A stretch of DNA of 64,000 nt from Diphasiastrum complanatum (lineage: Eukaryota > Streptophyta > Lycopodiopsida > Lycopodiales > Lycopodiaceae). The notes below the pieces were generated by a model. The model worked only from the letters and a program-made list of their open reading frames with translations, did no database searches and had not been told where the DNA came from. The stretch is taken from the NCBI GenBank assembly GCA_029204225.1, contig CM055113.1, forward strand, positions 4,529,881-4,593,880. Reading direction: 5' to 3'. This document shows positions 53,265 through 63,340 of this stretch, piece after piece (within the stretch, counting starts at the first letter, position 1; each line of letters opens with the position of its first letter). A program made the translations under genes and the position numbers.

Positions 53265-53308
<44 letters not shown>
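53265..53308. repeat. (GA)22 microsatellite
   Basis: A pure GA run about 135 bp downstream of the RAD5-like stop codon. Confidence 0.95.
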
Positions 53309-53310
<2 letters not shown>

Positions 53311-53442
53311 TCAAAACAACAATTGACCGGACATCTAAAGTTGAATCCTCAACAAAAACACTAGAGTTTATGAAATTTTTTGAAGCAAAGGTCAAAATTA
53401 AATGACATACAGTCTTTTACTCTCTTATATAATTAATAAAAA

Positions 53443-54309
53443 TTAGAGACGCATAAGAAGCCGAACTTCTTCAACACGCATTAGCCTTTGCTGCTCCTGG
53501 GATTTACCAAAGGCAGCCTGGGCAAACTGTCTTTTCCTTTCTTGTAGGTCCAATATGCGCTCTTCAATGCTGTCGGCAACAATCAACCTAAAAATATGCA
53601 CCTCGCTTGTTTGACCAAGCCTATGCACCCGATCCATAACTTGTTCATCAACAACTGGATTCCACCACGGGTCTAGCATGTATACATGTGAGGCTGATGT
53701 AAGATTGAAGCCAGTGCCAGCTGCCTTTAAAGTTAACAAAAAAATAGTGGGAGATTTTGACTTTGATGATTTAAAGGCCTGGAGTGCTTCTTCCCTCTTT
53801 GTGGCAGACATGCTACCATCAATCCGTACAAACTTAAACCCTGCATCTTTCAAAGGTTGCTGAGCGAATGTTAGCATCTTGGCAAACTGTGAAAATACTA
53901 CTGACTTAATTAAGGGGTCCCTTTCCTGTGTTTCTTGTAACAGGCTAATAAGAGCATCAATCTTAGCACTGCTCTTCACATGGCTGTCCGTGACGGACTC
54001 AGTTTCTGCTTCATCCAATGGAGCTGGAAAAACATCGGAATCTGTCAAAGCAAATCGACATAAAGGGCAGCTCTTCTTGTCACACATAAGTGTTTTCTGA
54101 ATGCATCGTTGGCAAAACACATGTGCACAACGTGTAATAACTGCAGAATGCGGGGGTGAGAGGCAGATAGGGCAGTCAAATTCTTCCCCAATTTGAGCTA
54201 GCAGCTTCTGTAGCAACTCTGAGCTTGCTAATGAGGGTCCTGCAGAACATAAAATACCAGGATAAGTGTTACACTGAGAAATAGATAGTTCATAAAAATA
54301 ATTAAACAC
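53443..54309 (-). pseudogene. RAD5/HLTF-type SNF2 protein, last exon (RING plus helicase C)
   Basis: The open frame on the minus strand shows a clear splice acceptor (TTCTGCAG|GA) near 54240. The true exon therefore begins at about 54239 with PSLASSELLQKLL, and the residues before it are intron. A C3HC4 RING follows (CPICLSPPHSAVITRCAHVF, then CQRC and CPLC). Next is the C-terminal SNF2 helicase lobe: KSVVFSQFAKML, RIDGSMSATKREEALQAF, LLTLKAAGTGFNL, DPWWNPVVDEQV and DRVHRLGQTSEVHIFRLI. It ends EEVRLLMRL-stop. This architecture is that of plant RAD5/SMARCA3-like proteins acting in post-replication repair. The frame is intact, with no damage inside. No upstream exon (RING-interrupted ATPase lobe 1) is found in the rest of the window, so it is either severed or its gene has an intron extending past the window. 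Confidence 0.8.
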
Positions 54310-54324
54310 AGCTGGTTACTTCTT

Positions 54325-54680
54325 ACTCCTGATAGTGGATCTAGTTCCAACATGACTAGTCACAAGGAGTTCTTTACTTCTTTGATCTCTTATGTTGGAA
54401 CCAAGAAAGTGGTTCACATGCCAAATGGTGGTGAGTGTATGGTCAAAGGTATTGGCTCAATTACTATTTGCCTTTCTACTAATAGGAATGCAACGCTTAA
54501 TGGTCTTCTTTACATTCCTTCACTTTCAAGGAATTTGCTAAGTGTTGGTCAAATGTTAAAGAAAGGGTACAAGACAAAGTTTGTTAGGGATGTTTGCTTC
54601 ATTACTAAGGGAGATTTCTTGATTGCTAGGGTGGATAAGCACCATGATGATGATCGTCTTCATGTCTTGACGATGTGAGA
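54325..54680 (+). pseudogene. Copia protease fragment beside the RAD5-like exon
   Basis: Plus strand: PDSGSSSNMTSHKEFFTSLI matches the copia protease D-S-G region. It is followed by GECMVKGIGSITICLSTNR and LYIPSLSRNLLSVGQMLKKG. It is about 350 bp long with no LTR and no integrase. It lies in the intron just 5' of the RAD5-like exon, on the opposite strand. Confidence 0.85.
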
Positions 54681-55689
54681 TAAAATGTAAGTTCATTTGT
54701 GTGCATGCTCCATCACGATTTGGTACTTATTCTATGGCGTTTTCTCTCTCATATCCAAAGATCTCTTTGATCAGTCTCTTTAACATTGGATTCACAAACA
54801 TGAGCCACCTGCAAAAATAGAATATAGCTGATCTCAGTAACAATGTCCAGGTTTTTGAAGTTTAGATACACAATTTCAAAATAAAATCAGAGAATTGGAA
54901 GCTAAAGTACTCATGAATAACAAGAAGGCATGTGATTTTTTTCTATGTCTCGTATGGAATAGCTAGAGACCTATTGGAGACCTATTAGGTGGTATGGATC
55001 GATCACTACCCGAAGTGCTAGATGAAACTCGACCTACATGTATTATTTTTAGTACTAACATCATTACTATATATATATTTTGACTAGTGACATAAATTTA
55101 CATTGCAAGAGAATAACAAACGAGCCACAAACACATTATATAGAAATAGTGGATATAATAACTAGACCTGCATCTTGTAAAGGAGCAAGTGATGAATGAT
55201 CATGTACTAGGTTGTGGCACTGTCGATGAGGTAGTGGTTGCGTCACAAGAAAGTCCTCCTAGTGCCTTGCGATCATTGCAACATTTGAGGTCCTCCCAGT
55301 GCCTTGCGATCCACGTCCACGTCCACAGATAGGAGCATTTCTGAAATCTCTCCAAAGAAGATACTGCATAAATACCATTCATAGAAATTAGACATATCAA
55401 CATCAATTTTTCTCTTTAAAACATTGAGGATAGATATCAAAAATGAAAAACTATAAATTGAAAAAAAACTGAACTTAATTAACTACTACGCTTTGCAAGC
55501 CAATGCTAGACCTTTCCTGTGATCTAGGGGAGGTGTCTTCGTGGCTGACGTGGTCGATCATCTGACAAAACGATTTCTACATCCATAGCAAAAATACATT
55601 ACTAGCCATAAAAACCATGACCACTAACAAACGACGTCAAGCAACAACCACAAAATTCATAGTTCGGTGTTTTAGATTTTTGCCTGCAC
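54681..55689. other. Intron-like or intergenic DNA
   Basis: At about 54740-54812 the minus strand has an acceptor-like TTTTTGCAG followed by an open WLMFVNPMLKRLIKEIFGYE, which could be a lone exon. A 24-bp direct repeat (agtcctcc.agtgccttgcga) lies at about 55250-55310. Nothing firm. Confidence 0.3.
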
Positions 55690-56235
55690 ATTACGAATGG
55701 CGCCATCAAGGAAGCCGTGCTCCTCAATAGACTCTGTGCTTCTATTCAACGAGAAAGACAATAATGGATTATGGGTGCAATATTAAAAAAACTCTTGGGT
55801 TTTGATGCATCCATCATCAAGAGGAACATTTCGAAAAAGCAAATGGTCAAAACTATCATTTCAATCTTATTGGAAGGCCGGAATTTTGGATCTTAGAACA
55901 TCATCTAGAGGAAAATCTATTTCTAAAATTTTAGTCCAACTTGTATATATGCATTCAGAGATAAATGTGCAAGGATTCAACTATTAGGATCACAAAAAAA
56001 ACAACTATGAGTATTGATATTTTTGATACTTTGATTTTTGTCATCCATTGGAAGCCAGTGGACATTCAGAATGAAAAAATATTGAAATTATATACAATGA
56101 TATAGTTTTGACATGTCATAAGGTGGAAGAAGATTGGAGTCAAAATTACATTAGACGGGAACTCACGCTCCTACAAGATGATGTACTTTCAGACTTCAGA
56201 TTCATTTTCAATGGTAAACTTGTAAGTAACTATAA
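55690..56235 (+). pseudogene. Unrecognised gene family, copy 2 (MHPSSRG family)
   Basis: This reads MAPSRKPCSSIDSVLLFNEK, then DNNGLWVQY-stop, VLMHPSSRGTFRKSKWSK, YWKAGILDLRTSSRGKSISK and LVQLVYMHSEINVQGFN, paralleling 41060-41370. Further on, KVEEDWSQNYIRRELTLLQD (about 56125-56185) parallels EVEEDWSLKYI at about 42155-42190. A middle exon equivalent to 41598-41996 is missing. In-frame stops show it is decayed. The family is unknown to me. Confidence 0.5.
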
Positions 56236-56566
56236 ACACTCGATTCTTTACGAATAGTTTCAATAAAAACTTTCTCATACATTCTCTATACTAATTGTAA
56301 CTCACTGACATGAGCTCAAGATCAAATGAAGAGATATTGGCGAAACAATGCAACTTATGGAAGAACACTGAGATTCACTATCAACAAATACATGTCAATC
56401 ATCATGTCTTTTTATCAATATAGAAAATTGTATTACAGTATAACACTATGGACACAACCTGATTGTAAGAATCTATAATGATATCAATAAAAATCCCATA
56501 AACGTGTCATTTACATGTAAGATTGTATCTTCTTTTTTTTATGTATCTCTATTTACAAATGAATAT

Positions 56567-56914
56567 CTATTCAGTAATTTTTTCTATTTTTTCAGTGTCA
56601 GTATTAGGAACTAATAAGACAATAGTTTCATCTTCTATAATCTCGCCTTCCTCTGTTTCGAGAATGACTTCTATGGCTTTTAAGGCAACATGCCTCTCTA
56701 CTATAATATCGCCTTCCTCTATATTGGGAAGGACTTCTATGCCTTTTTGATCATATATATTAATCTCTGCATCCTGAGCAACCTGAAAGGCTGTTAAGGC
56801 AGGAGCAAATTGCTTTTTAGGGCCCTCGATTTTAGGTTTAATGCTTACACCGTTCTGTACATAGATTCTGATCAACTCTTGCCGAAATCTATATACATCG
56901 TCGGGAGTATACAA
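56567..56914 (-). CDS. Unidentified acidic 115-residue ORF with internal repeat
   Basis: Begins MYTPDDVYRFRQELIRIYVQ. The C-terminal half has two tandem units, KGIEVLPNIEEGDIIVERHV and KAIEVILETEEGEIIEDETI, reflecting a duplication of about 70 bp in DNA. Strongly acidic, with no signal peptide or membrane segment. Its frame is uninterrupted while its neighbours are full of stops, so it may be a real exon. No function is proposed. Confidence 0.35.
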   Translation of the reverse strand: MYTPDDVYRFRQELIRIYVQNGVSIKPKIEGPKKQFAPALTAFQVAQDAEINIYDQKGIEVLPNIEEGDIIVERHVALKAIEVILETEEGEIIEDETIVLLVPNTDTEKIEKITE

Positions 56915-57494
56915 CTCAAGAGTGAACTATCATCACAAAACACGTGAATCAGCAAATTACAATCAATGATAGCAAAGAAATATGAATCAGAATGAAAGAA
57001 ACTACAAATGAACAAAATATTACATTTTCAACATCTACATCCACTTGTAAATTATACCACTCAAAAAAGAGCTTTGTATTGTACAAGACAGACCATGCAC
57101 AACTAAAAGTGTCTCTTTATTGTATACACTGCATATATTGAACGAAAATTAGTAAGATTACGACAAAAAAATTATTTATGCTATGATGATAGATTTAAAC
57201 TAAAAAAAATACATGCCTATCAGAGATAAATTGAATATGCCTCGAGAGATTTAATGGTTATCTCTCCAATTGAGGTTGTCGTTGTAGGTATTTCTCGAAT
57301 GACATCATGAAGTAAAAAATCAACTTCTCTATGTGTATTAGCAGCTGAGTTTACTTATATACATAGAAAATTTGATACTCACTCATTCATTTTTACAGAA
57401 AGAATGTTCAGGTTCCAATGCTGACTGCAACAATCAAAATAAAAATCAAAACAATCCTTACTTATGAAAGCAATGCTGACTGCAACAATCCAAA
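56915..57494. other. No gene seen
   Basis: AT-rich. 'caatgctgactgcaacaatc' is repeated at about 57416 and 57470, next to the truncated end of the copia element. Confidence 0.4.
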
Positions 57495-60115
57495 TTAAAG
57501 CAATAAAAACAATCGAGAAATCCTTACTGATTCTCTTTGCCACAGTGCATGAAATGCGGGATTGGTTGCTAATGCTTGGCTTGATTGGTTGTCACAAAAT
57601 ATTGTTGGCTGCTCCTCGGCCTCCATGACTTGCAATTCCACCAAAAGCCTCTTCAACCATAGGATCTCCTTTGTTGTGGATGTTAGTGCCTTGTATTCCA
57701 ATTCGGTTGACGATAGAGAAATAGTATATATATCTTGCTTTTTGGAAAGCCAAGACACTATGCCATTGCTAAGGAAGGTGACAAAAGCACTTGTGGATCT
57801 CCTATCCACCTTATCACCTACAAAATCAGCATCTGAATATGCCCTTAAGGCAAGATTAGATCCATCACATAAAATGCCAAAGTTCTTGGTGGCCGAGATG
57901 TACCTCAACACCCTTTTTGCATTTTTCCAATGACAAACCAATGGATTTTGCATAGATTGGCTTAGTTTGCCTACACTATAACTTAGATCAAGTCTAGTTA
58001 TAATAAGATAGATCAAGGAGCCTACAAGTCTCCTATATATTGTGATGTCCTCAAAGGATGCTTCATCATCACTTTTGGAAACTTTTACATTTTGCTCCAT
58101 AGGAGTTTCTACTCCTTTACAATCTTTGATTTAAAACTTTTGTAAGATAGGAGAAGCATATTTGGATTGACAAATAAAACTCTAATCCTTGCCTCTCGAG
58201 ACTTCTATTCCTAATATGAAATGAAGATTACCAAGATTCACCAACTTAAACTCCTTAAACAATGCTACTTTCACTTCTTGTATACCATCAAGATCATTTC
58301 CACCAAGGATAATGTCATCAACATACAAAATGAGAATGATGATTTTACCATCATTAAATCTTAAGTACAAAGAAGGATCATAAACACTTACAACAAACTT
58401 AATATAGTTCAAGAAGGTATTCAACCTAGAGTACCAAGCTCTAGTGCTTGCTTAAGCCCATAAAGGCTTCTTAGCAACAAACACACTTTTTCCTCTTGAT
58501 CTTCTTTGATGAAGCCCTCGGGTTGCCTCATGAAAATCTCCTCTTCTAAATATCCATTGAGAAAAGCATTAGTCACATCAAGTTGAAATACAGGCCAATT
58601 GAAAGTAGTTACAAGAGAAATAATCAACCTTATGGAAACTGGCTTAGCAATAGGAGCAAAAGTTTCATCAAAATCTACTCCCTTGGTTTGCAAGAACCCC
58701 TTTGCCACTAGCCTTGCCTTGTGTTTGTTGATGCTCCCATCTTGATTGCACTTCAATCTATAGATCCATTTGCACTCAAGTGGCTTTCTTCCTTGAGGAA
58801 GATCCACAAGCTTCCATGTATGATTCTCCATAAGAGCATAATACTCTTTTTGCATGGCATTGCTCCATTCTTGTGACTCCATAGCTTCTTCAAAGCAAGT
58901 TGGCTCATCAAACATAGAAGTTAGAAAAGTATAAGAGGTAAGTGAATGTAGATATTCCCTTTGTTCACCTTTGTCAACATAGGTGAGCCTCGAGGGCTCG
59001 GCCTTCCTTCTTGTAGATCTCCTTGGAGTCCTCAGATCTTGAGATGGATCTTCAAGATCTTGATCACATGTAGGCTGCTCCTCAAACCTTACAAGATCCT
59101 TGACATAAGATGGATTAGAAGCTTTCTCATTCAACTTGTAGTAGTTACCTTCATCAAAAGTAACATCTCTACTCACTAAAATCTTCTTAGTGATTGGATT
59201 ATAGACTCTATATCCCTTGCTATTTTCAGCATAACCAACAAAGATCCATTTAATAGAAGTAGGATCATCCTTTTTTCTTGTATCTAATGCTTGAAAAACA
59301 TAGCAAGTAGATCCGAAAATTCTTAGATCTTTAAGATTAGGCTTCTTACAAAATAGAGCCTCATAAGATGTTATGCCTCCAATGGGCTTACATGGCAATC
59401 TATTACACAAATAAGTTGCACAAATAATAGCCTCTCCCCAATAGGACTTAGGTAGAGATGCATCTAACCTTAAAGCCTTAGCACACTCACATAGTGTTCT
59501 ATTCATGCTCTCGGCTATACGATTTTGTTGAGGACTATAAGTACATGTAAGTTCCTTCTTAATGCCATTGAATTTACAAAACTCTATCATCTTGGTGGAG
59601 ATATACTCTCCACCATTATCACTTCTCAATACTTTAATTCTAGCATCAAGTTTATTTTCAGCTAGAGTTTTGAACTTAACAAAAGCTTCAAACACTTTAC
59701 TTTTGGAATCCAAAAGTTCAATCCAAGTGTATCTAGAGTAATCATCAATAAAAGATACATACATAGACGAACCTCCATTAGATTCTTGAGAAAAAGAGTG
59801 CACATCACTATGAATAAGATCTAATGTTTTTGTAGATCTAGTGGAAGAGATATCAAAAGGTAGCTTGTGTGCCTTTGAGGACTACAAGCTTCACAACTTT
59901 TTCCACACTTTGAGAGTGTCTTTCGAAGGCCAAGAGCAAGATCCTTGGTGCATAGCATCTCCATAGATTTGAAGTTGGGGTGGCCCAACCTCTTATGCCA
60001 GAGCTCCACTTGATTGAGCTCCTCCTTCACCATGTTCACACTTCGAAGAAAAACATTAGCATCAAGCTTAAAAAGCCTTCCTTGCTTTGGATCATCAACT
60101 AAGCTCTTTGACTTG
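57495..60115 (-). pseudogene. Ty1-copia with gag-protease deleted and 3' end truncated
   Basis: The minus strand runs from the primer site straight into the end of protease/GAG-pre-integrase (QVELWHKRLGHPNFKS at about 60000). Integrase follows (ESNGGSSMYVSFIDDYSRYT, SDNGGEYIST, TYSPQQNRIAESMNRTLC) and reverse transcriptase (FAPIAKPVSIRLIISL, FQLDVTNAFLNGYLEEEIFM to 58421, then LILYVDDIILGGNDL at about 58310). A frame break separates RNase H (AYSDADFVGDKVDRRSTSAF, LSSTELEYKALTSTTKEI), which is cut at NPAFHAL near 57540. There is no 3' LTR. The deletion of about 1.3 kb at the 5' end joins AGAGC of the primer site to an AGAGC further in. Confidence 0.9.
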
Positions 60116-60127
60116 GCTCTGATACCA
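60116..60127 (-). other. tRNA-Met primer-binding site
   Basis: TGGTATCAGAGC on the minus strand, directly next to the LTR at 60128. Confidence 0.88.
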
Positions 60128-60787
60128 TGTCAAACTTTAGTAAGGACTGAAAATGATCTACAAATGACCACAAAGAGTGATTGGTAGCTTGGGATCTTGA
60201 TCTATATCAAGATTGCTTCCAAATCTAGCTTCTACTTGACAATCTTTGTGATTCCAAGCAAAAACAATAAAAAAAGATGATCCATGGCTTCACATGTGTG
60301 AAGTATAGCTACTGTATGGCCTGATAACAGAGAAATAGTTTACTTATCATTTACTAAGCATTCATCCACAAAGAAAGAGCTTAAGAGAGTCAAAACACAA
60401 AGATTGCTTCACAAACCAAGATTTCTCATCATTAGCTCAATAATGGATCCATCATGGATCAAGTACAAAATCACAATACTCTCTCTCTAAGCTGCATCCA
60501 ACACATGTGGGACAGCTGATTGTACTCATCCATATCCAGTTTGGATAAGATCTATCAAGTTTGCCACATCATCCATTGGTGGGTTTGTGTGGACCTTCTA
60601 GATTCCTACAATCTAGGACCTAACTCCTATAATTTAGGAGATGTCATATTAGACTCAAATGAAAGCTAATCATAATGGATCTCAATATTACAAGTGTCAT
60701 TTCACTCATGTGGATAGCTCCTCTGTGTGGATCCACATAGATGTCAAAATAAATCAAAAACCATGTGAAAATTGCTTAATTCCAACA
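60128..60787 (-). repeat. 5' LTR of the deleted copia element
   Basis: 660 bp, starting TGTCAAACTTTAG and ending TTAATTCCAACA on the plus strand. It abuts the open reading stretch downstream of the histone-like relic, so it appears to have landed in that transcription unit. Confidence 0.8.
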
Positions 60788-61239
60788 CTCTTGGATAATC
60801 TTCACTTTTGGTGAAGAAACCTTCTGAGGAGCTGGACGAATAACATGAGGAGCAGAGGGTGATTCTCGGTCTAAATCAGATTCTCCAGCATCTGATTCAG
60901 AGATCAGAAAAATACTTTTGACATGATGGTGATACGCTTACCATGCACGGCCAAAAGACGAGAATCCTCAAAAAATTGGGATAGAAAATCTTCAGCAACA
61001 CCGTGTAAGGCCTGCATGGCTATCACGACAAAACAAATATCTAGCCCAAGTGACATTTCTCACAGATCGGCCGAAAGGAGTTGTAGGGATCAACAATCCA
61101 GTTGATCTCTTAAGTTTTTTTGTCTCCCTCAGCCAAACTTGCTTTCTGCCACATCTATGGCCAGTACCAGGGGAACACGGGCATGGAATGGCTGTACAAA
61201 GGTTATGAAATGAGAATTGGATTTCGTCCTAGCCATCAT
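60788..61239 (-). pseudogene. Histone H3/CENH3-like gene relic with acidic extension
   Basis: The minus strand opens at about 61236 with MARTKS, the histone H3/CENH3 N-terminus. After a frameshift near 61183 it gives GHRCGRKQVWLRETKKLKR and STGLLIPTTPFGRSVRNV, aligning with the H3 stretch HRFRPGTVALREI...KSTELLI..PF.RLVRE. The LLIP..PF wording is closer to plant CENH3 than to canonical H3. A second shift near 61068 leads to ALHGVAEDFLSQFFEDSRLL and AVHGKRITIM, aligning with helices 2 and 3; EDFL is again CENH3-like. The canonical end is replaced. A frame change gives ISESDAGESDLDRESPSAPH up to the copia LTR at 60787. No introns interrupt the fold, unlike typical plant CENH3 genes, so a processed copy is possible. 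It is not functional as read. Confidence 0.6.
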
Positions 61240-61570
61240 TCTCAGAATAGAAATAAATAAATTTGAAAAAAAATAGTCTATAAGCTGATTATCGAACCCA
61301 AGCGCAGAGAATGAAAACCAAAAAAAATTGTGATAAGAAGGCACTTGAGATCGATGCCAGAACTGAATATCGGTTTCGGGAGCGCAAGATAAAAAGAGAT
61401 ATCAGAAGAACCCTAAACCACGCTCGAAAGCGATATTGGAAATACAGCGGTTATCCGGTGCCGAGCGCGGATGAGAAGGTGGAGTGATTGCGGAAAGATG
61501 AGCGCGCTTGAGAGCGATATTGGAAGTGAAAAACAAAAAAATTATGAGAAAAAAATAAAAATTCAGAGGC

Positions 61571-61599
61571 AGTATATATAGAAAATGTTCGCACGTGTG
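61571..61599 (-). promoter_or_regulatory. Candidate TATA box and G-box of the histone-like unit
   Basis: On the minus strand a CACACGTGCG G-box-like element (61590-61599) lies about 10 bp upstream of TTTCTATATATACT (61571-61584). The start codon is roughly 335 bp downstream, through a pyrimidine-rich leader with 'tttgttttttgg'-like tracts. Spacing and composition suit a plant core promoter with a leader or leader intron. Inferred only. Confidence 0.35.
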
Positions 61600-62280
61600 A
61601 AGAAAAATGGCTGCAGACATGTGGCAGCATCTAACTGGTCCATGTGTTATGTCCATACTGCCAATTAATGGCTTGTTTATGTAACGAGGCAACGTGGGTG
61701 TAGGACACGTGCACTAATCATATTGTGACATGTGTCATTCTGCACGTGATAAATGTCAGATCAATCATTCCTTGTACGGCAAATTTTTTTTGATGAATCC
61801 TATGTCGACATGTGTCCCTTTTCGGAATTTCGGAAACTCCTCGACACATGCATTTTTTTAATAATACGTCATTTTCGCACGGATTTTTTATGCAAATTTC
61901 TGATTTCTGAGCCGAATATTCGATTTCAAGAGCACATTTGCCTCTATTTTACGTTCTGTATGACATACTTGCACTGGAACTGATACTGGTATGGTTCGGT
62001 ATCCGCTTTCAAGCGCGTCTTACGTCTCCTTTCTTTTCTGATCTTTGTACTTGTTTTCGGATCTGATACCCCTATTTTCTGATATCTCTTTTTGAGCGCA
62101 CATTGTCTTGAGGTTATTGTCTGACCAGCATTTTGCGCCTGAGAGCGATAAGTTCGAAATCTTTTTCCTGTATTCTTTGTTTAAAATATCTAATTTCGAT
62201 TCTAGTCTGGCTTTCTTTTTCTCATGAATTTGGTATTAGTGATAATTAGAGTATTTTAAATCTCTTTGTTCTCCTTTTTT
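61600..62280. other. Possible promoter region for a plus-strand unit
   Basis: The plus strand at about 62000-62130 shares words with the histone-like leader in opposite orientation ('ctttcaagcgcg', 'ctgatatctctttttgagcg', 'gagagcgata'). This suggests a diverged inverted duplication. No ORF of note. Confidence 0.3.
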
Positions 62281-62284
62281 TTAA

Positions 62285-63340
62285 TTTTTCCTTCTATTAC
62301 TGAGGGTCCTAGTGTGGAAGCATTTTATGAGAGTTATTTTAAACTTAAGTCTCTGCTCAGTACTCCCTTATTCAGATTTTAGAATAAGGACATGATTTAT
62401 TATCAGGACATGGCGGCGCTCAACAAGCATAACTATAAAGCTAAGCTTGATAGAATGTTCACCAAGGTTCCATAATGATTTCAAGTTTGTAGATGATTGC
62501 CCAAGTTGCAATAAAAAATGTAGATTTGTTTGAGTTTCAATCTGCATTTGTTTTTTTTCTTTTGTTAAATATTTTTGACGATTGGGAAGCTAGCCCTTCA
62601 CTTCTGAAGCATGCATTTTTCTAGTGATACAAAAGTCTGAAAAGTCGAAGATTGTAGAATATAGAATCTTTTTTTTATTGATACGAGCATTTAGTCTAGA
62701 TGATTGTATAGATTTTGATCCTCACACGAAATAGGACCTCGTTTGTTGGCCCTCGTGTTGGCTCCCAACACCCTTTCTCCTTCTCATTAATATCCTCTTA
62801 TCACATTGCCTACATAAAATATAGATAATAATTCTTTTTTTGACATATCGGATATATCAAGATCTTTTTTATTTCACTGAAGCTTGAGGACCTTATTTGC
62901 ATTTTGAGCAAAGAGCTTGATGATTTTTAGATATAATTGATTTTGATGTTGAAGATCTTCTCCCTGGGTGTTGACAAAGTACATAATGATGAGCTATATT
63001 CAGAGAAAGATTGCCTAAAAAATGCTTGTGGAAGAACGCGCAATAAAGAATATGATCTGCACTTCTGAAGAGGAGTTTCTCAGAATTCAAAGTCATCTTG
63101 GTATTCCCAAAACCAATTGTCTATTCAACAACTATATTGTTATCGAAAGGTGGAACATAATCATTGATGGAGAGACAATAATCATGGAAGACAAAGCCGA
63201 ATGCGTAAGTTTTGTATCTTATTATGTACTAGGTAGATTCGTTATGTCAGATTATATACTGGAGCTAACTTTGGATTTTTTCATTTCAGGAAACAATTTT
63301 CCTTGATGATTTCGTAATTTTGTCGAGGAGATAAGTGTTG
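62285..63340 (+). CDS. Unidentified multi-exon gene candidate
   Basis: Coding-like plus-strand segments are at about 62290-62380 (ITEGPSVEAFYESYFKLKSL), about 62385-62475 (KDMIYYQDMAALNKHNYKAK), and 63022-63206 (MLVEERAIKNMICTSEEEFL ... ETIIMEDKAEC). The last has a clean intron, GTAAGTTTTG...TTTCATTTCAG (63207-63289), and then ETIFLDDFVILSRR-stop, all in frame. The final intron is the strongest evidence for a spliced gene. Upstream joins are uncertain, and a stop follows the second segment. No known domain. Confidence 0.35.

Noticed and set aside
61410-61422. 'accctaaacc' as an interstitial telomere repeat
   Set aside because: It is a single partial unit only. A telomere-derived tract needs several consecutive units.
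61402-61692. Minus-strand 96-codon ORF in the histone-like leader
   Set aside because: It lies over the inferred TATA box and leader and is Phe/Leu-rich from T tracts. No domain is recognised.
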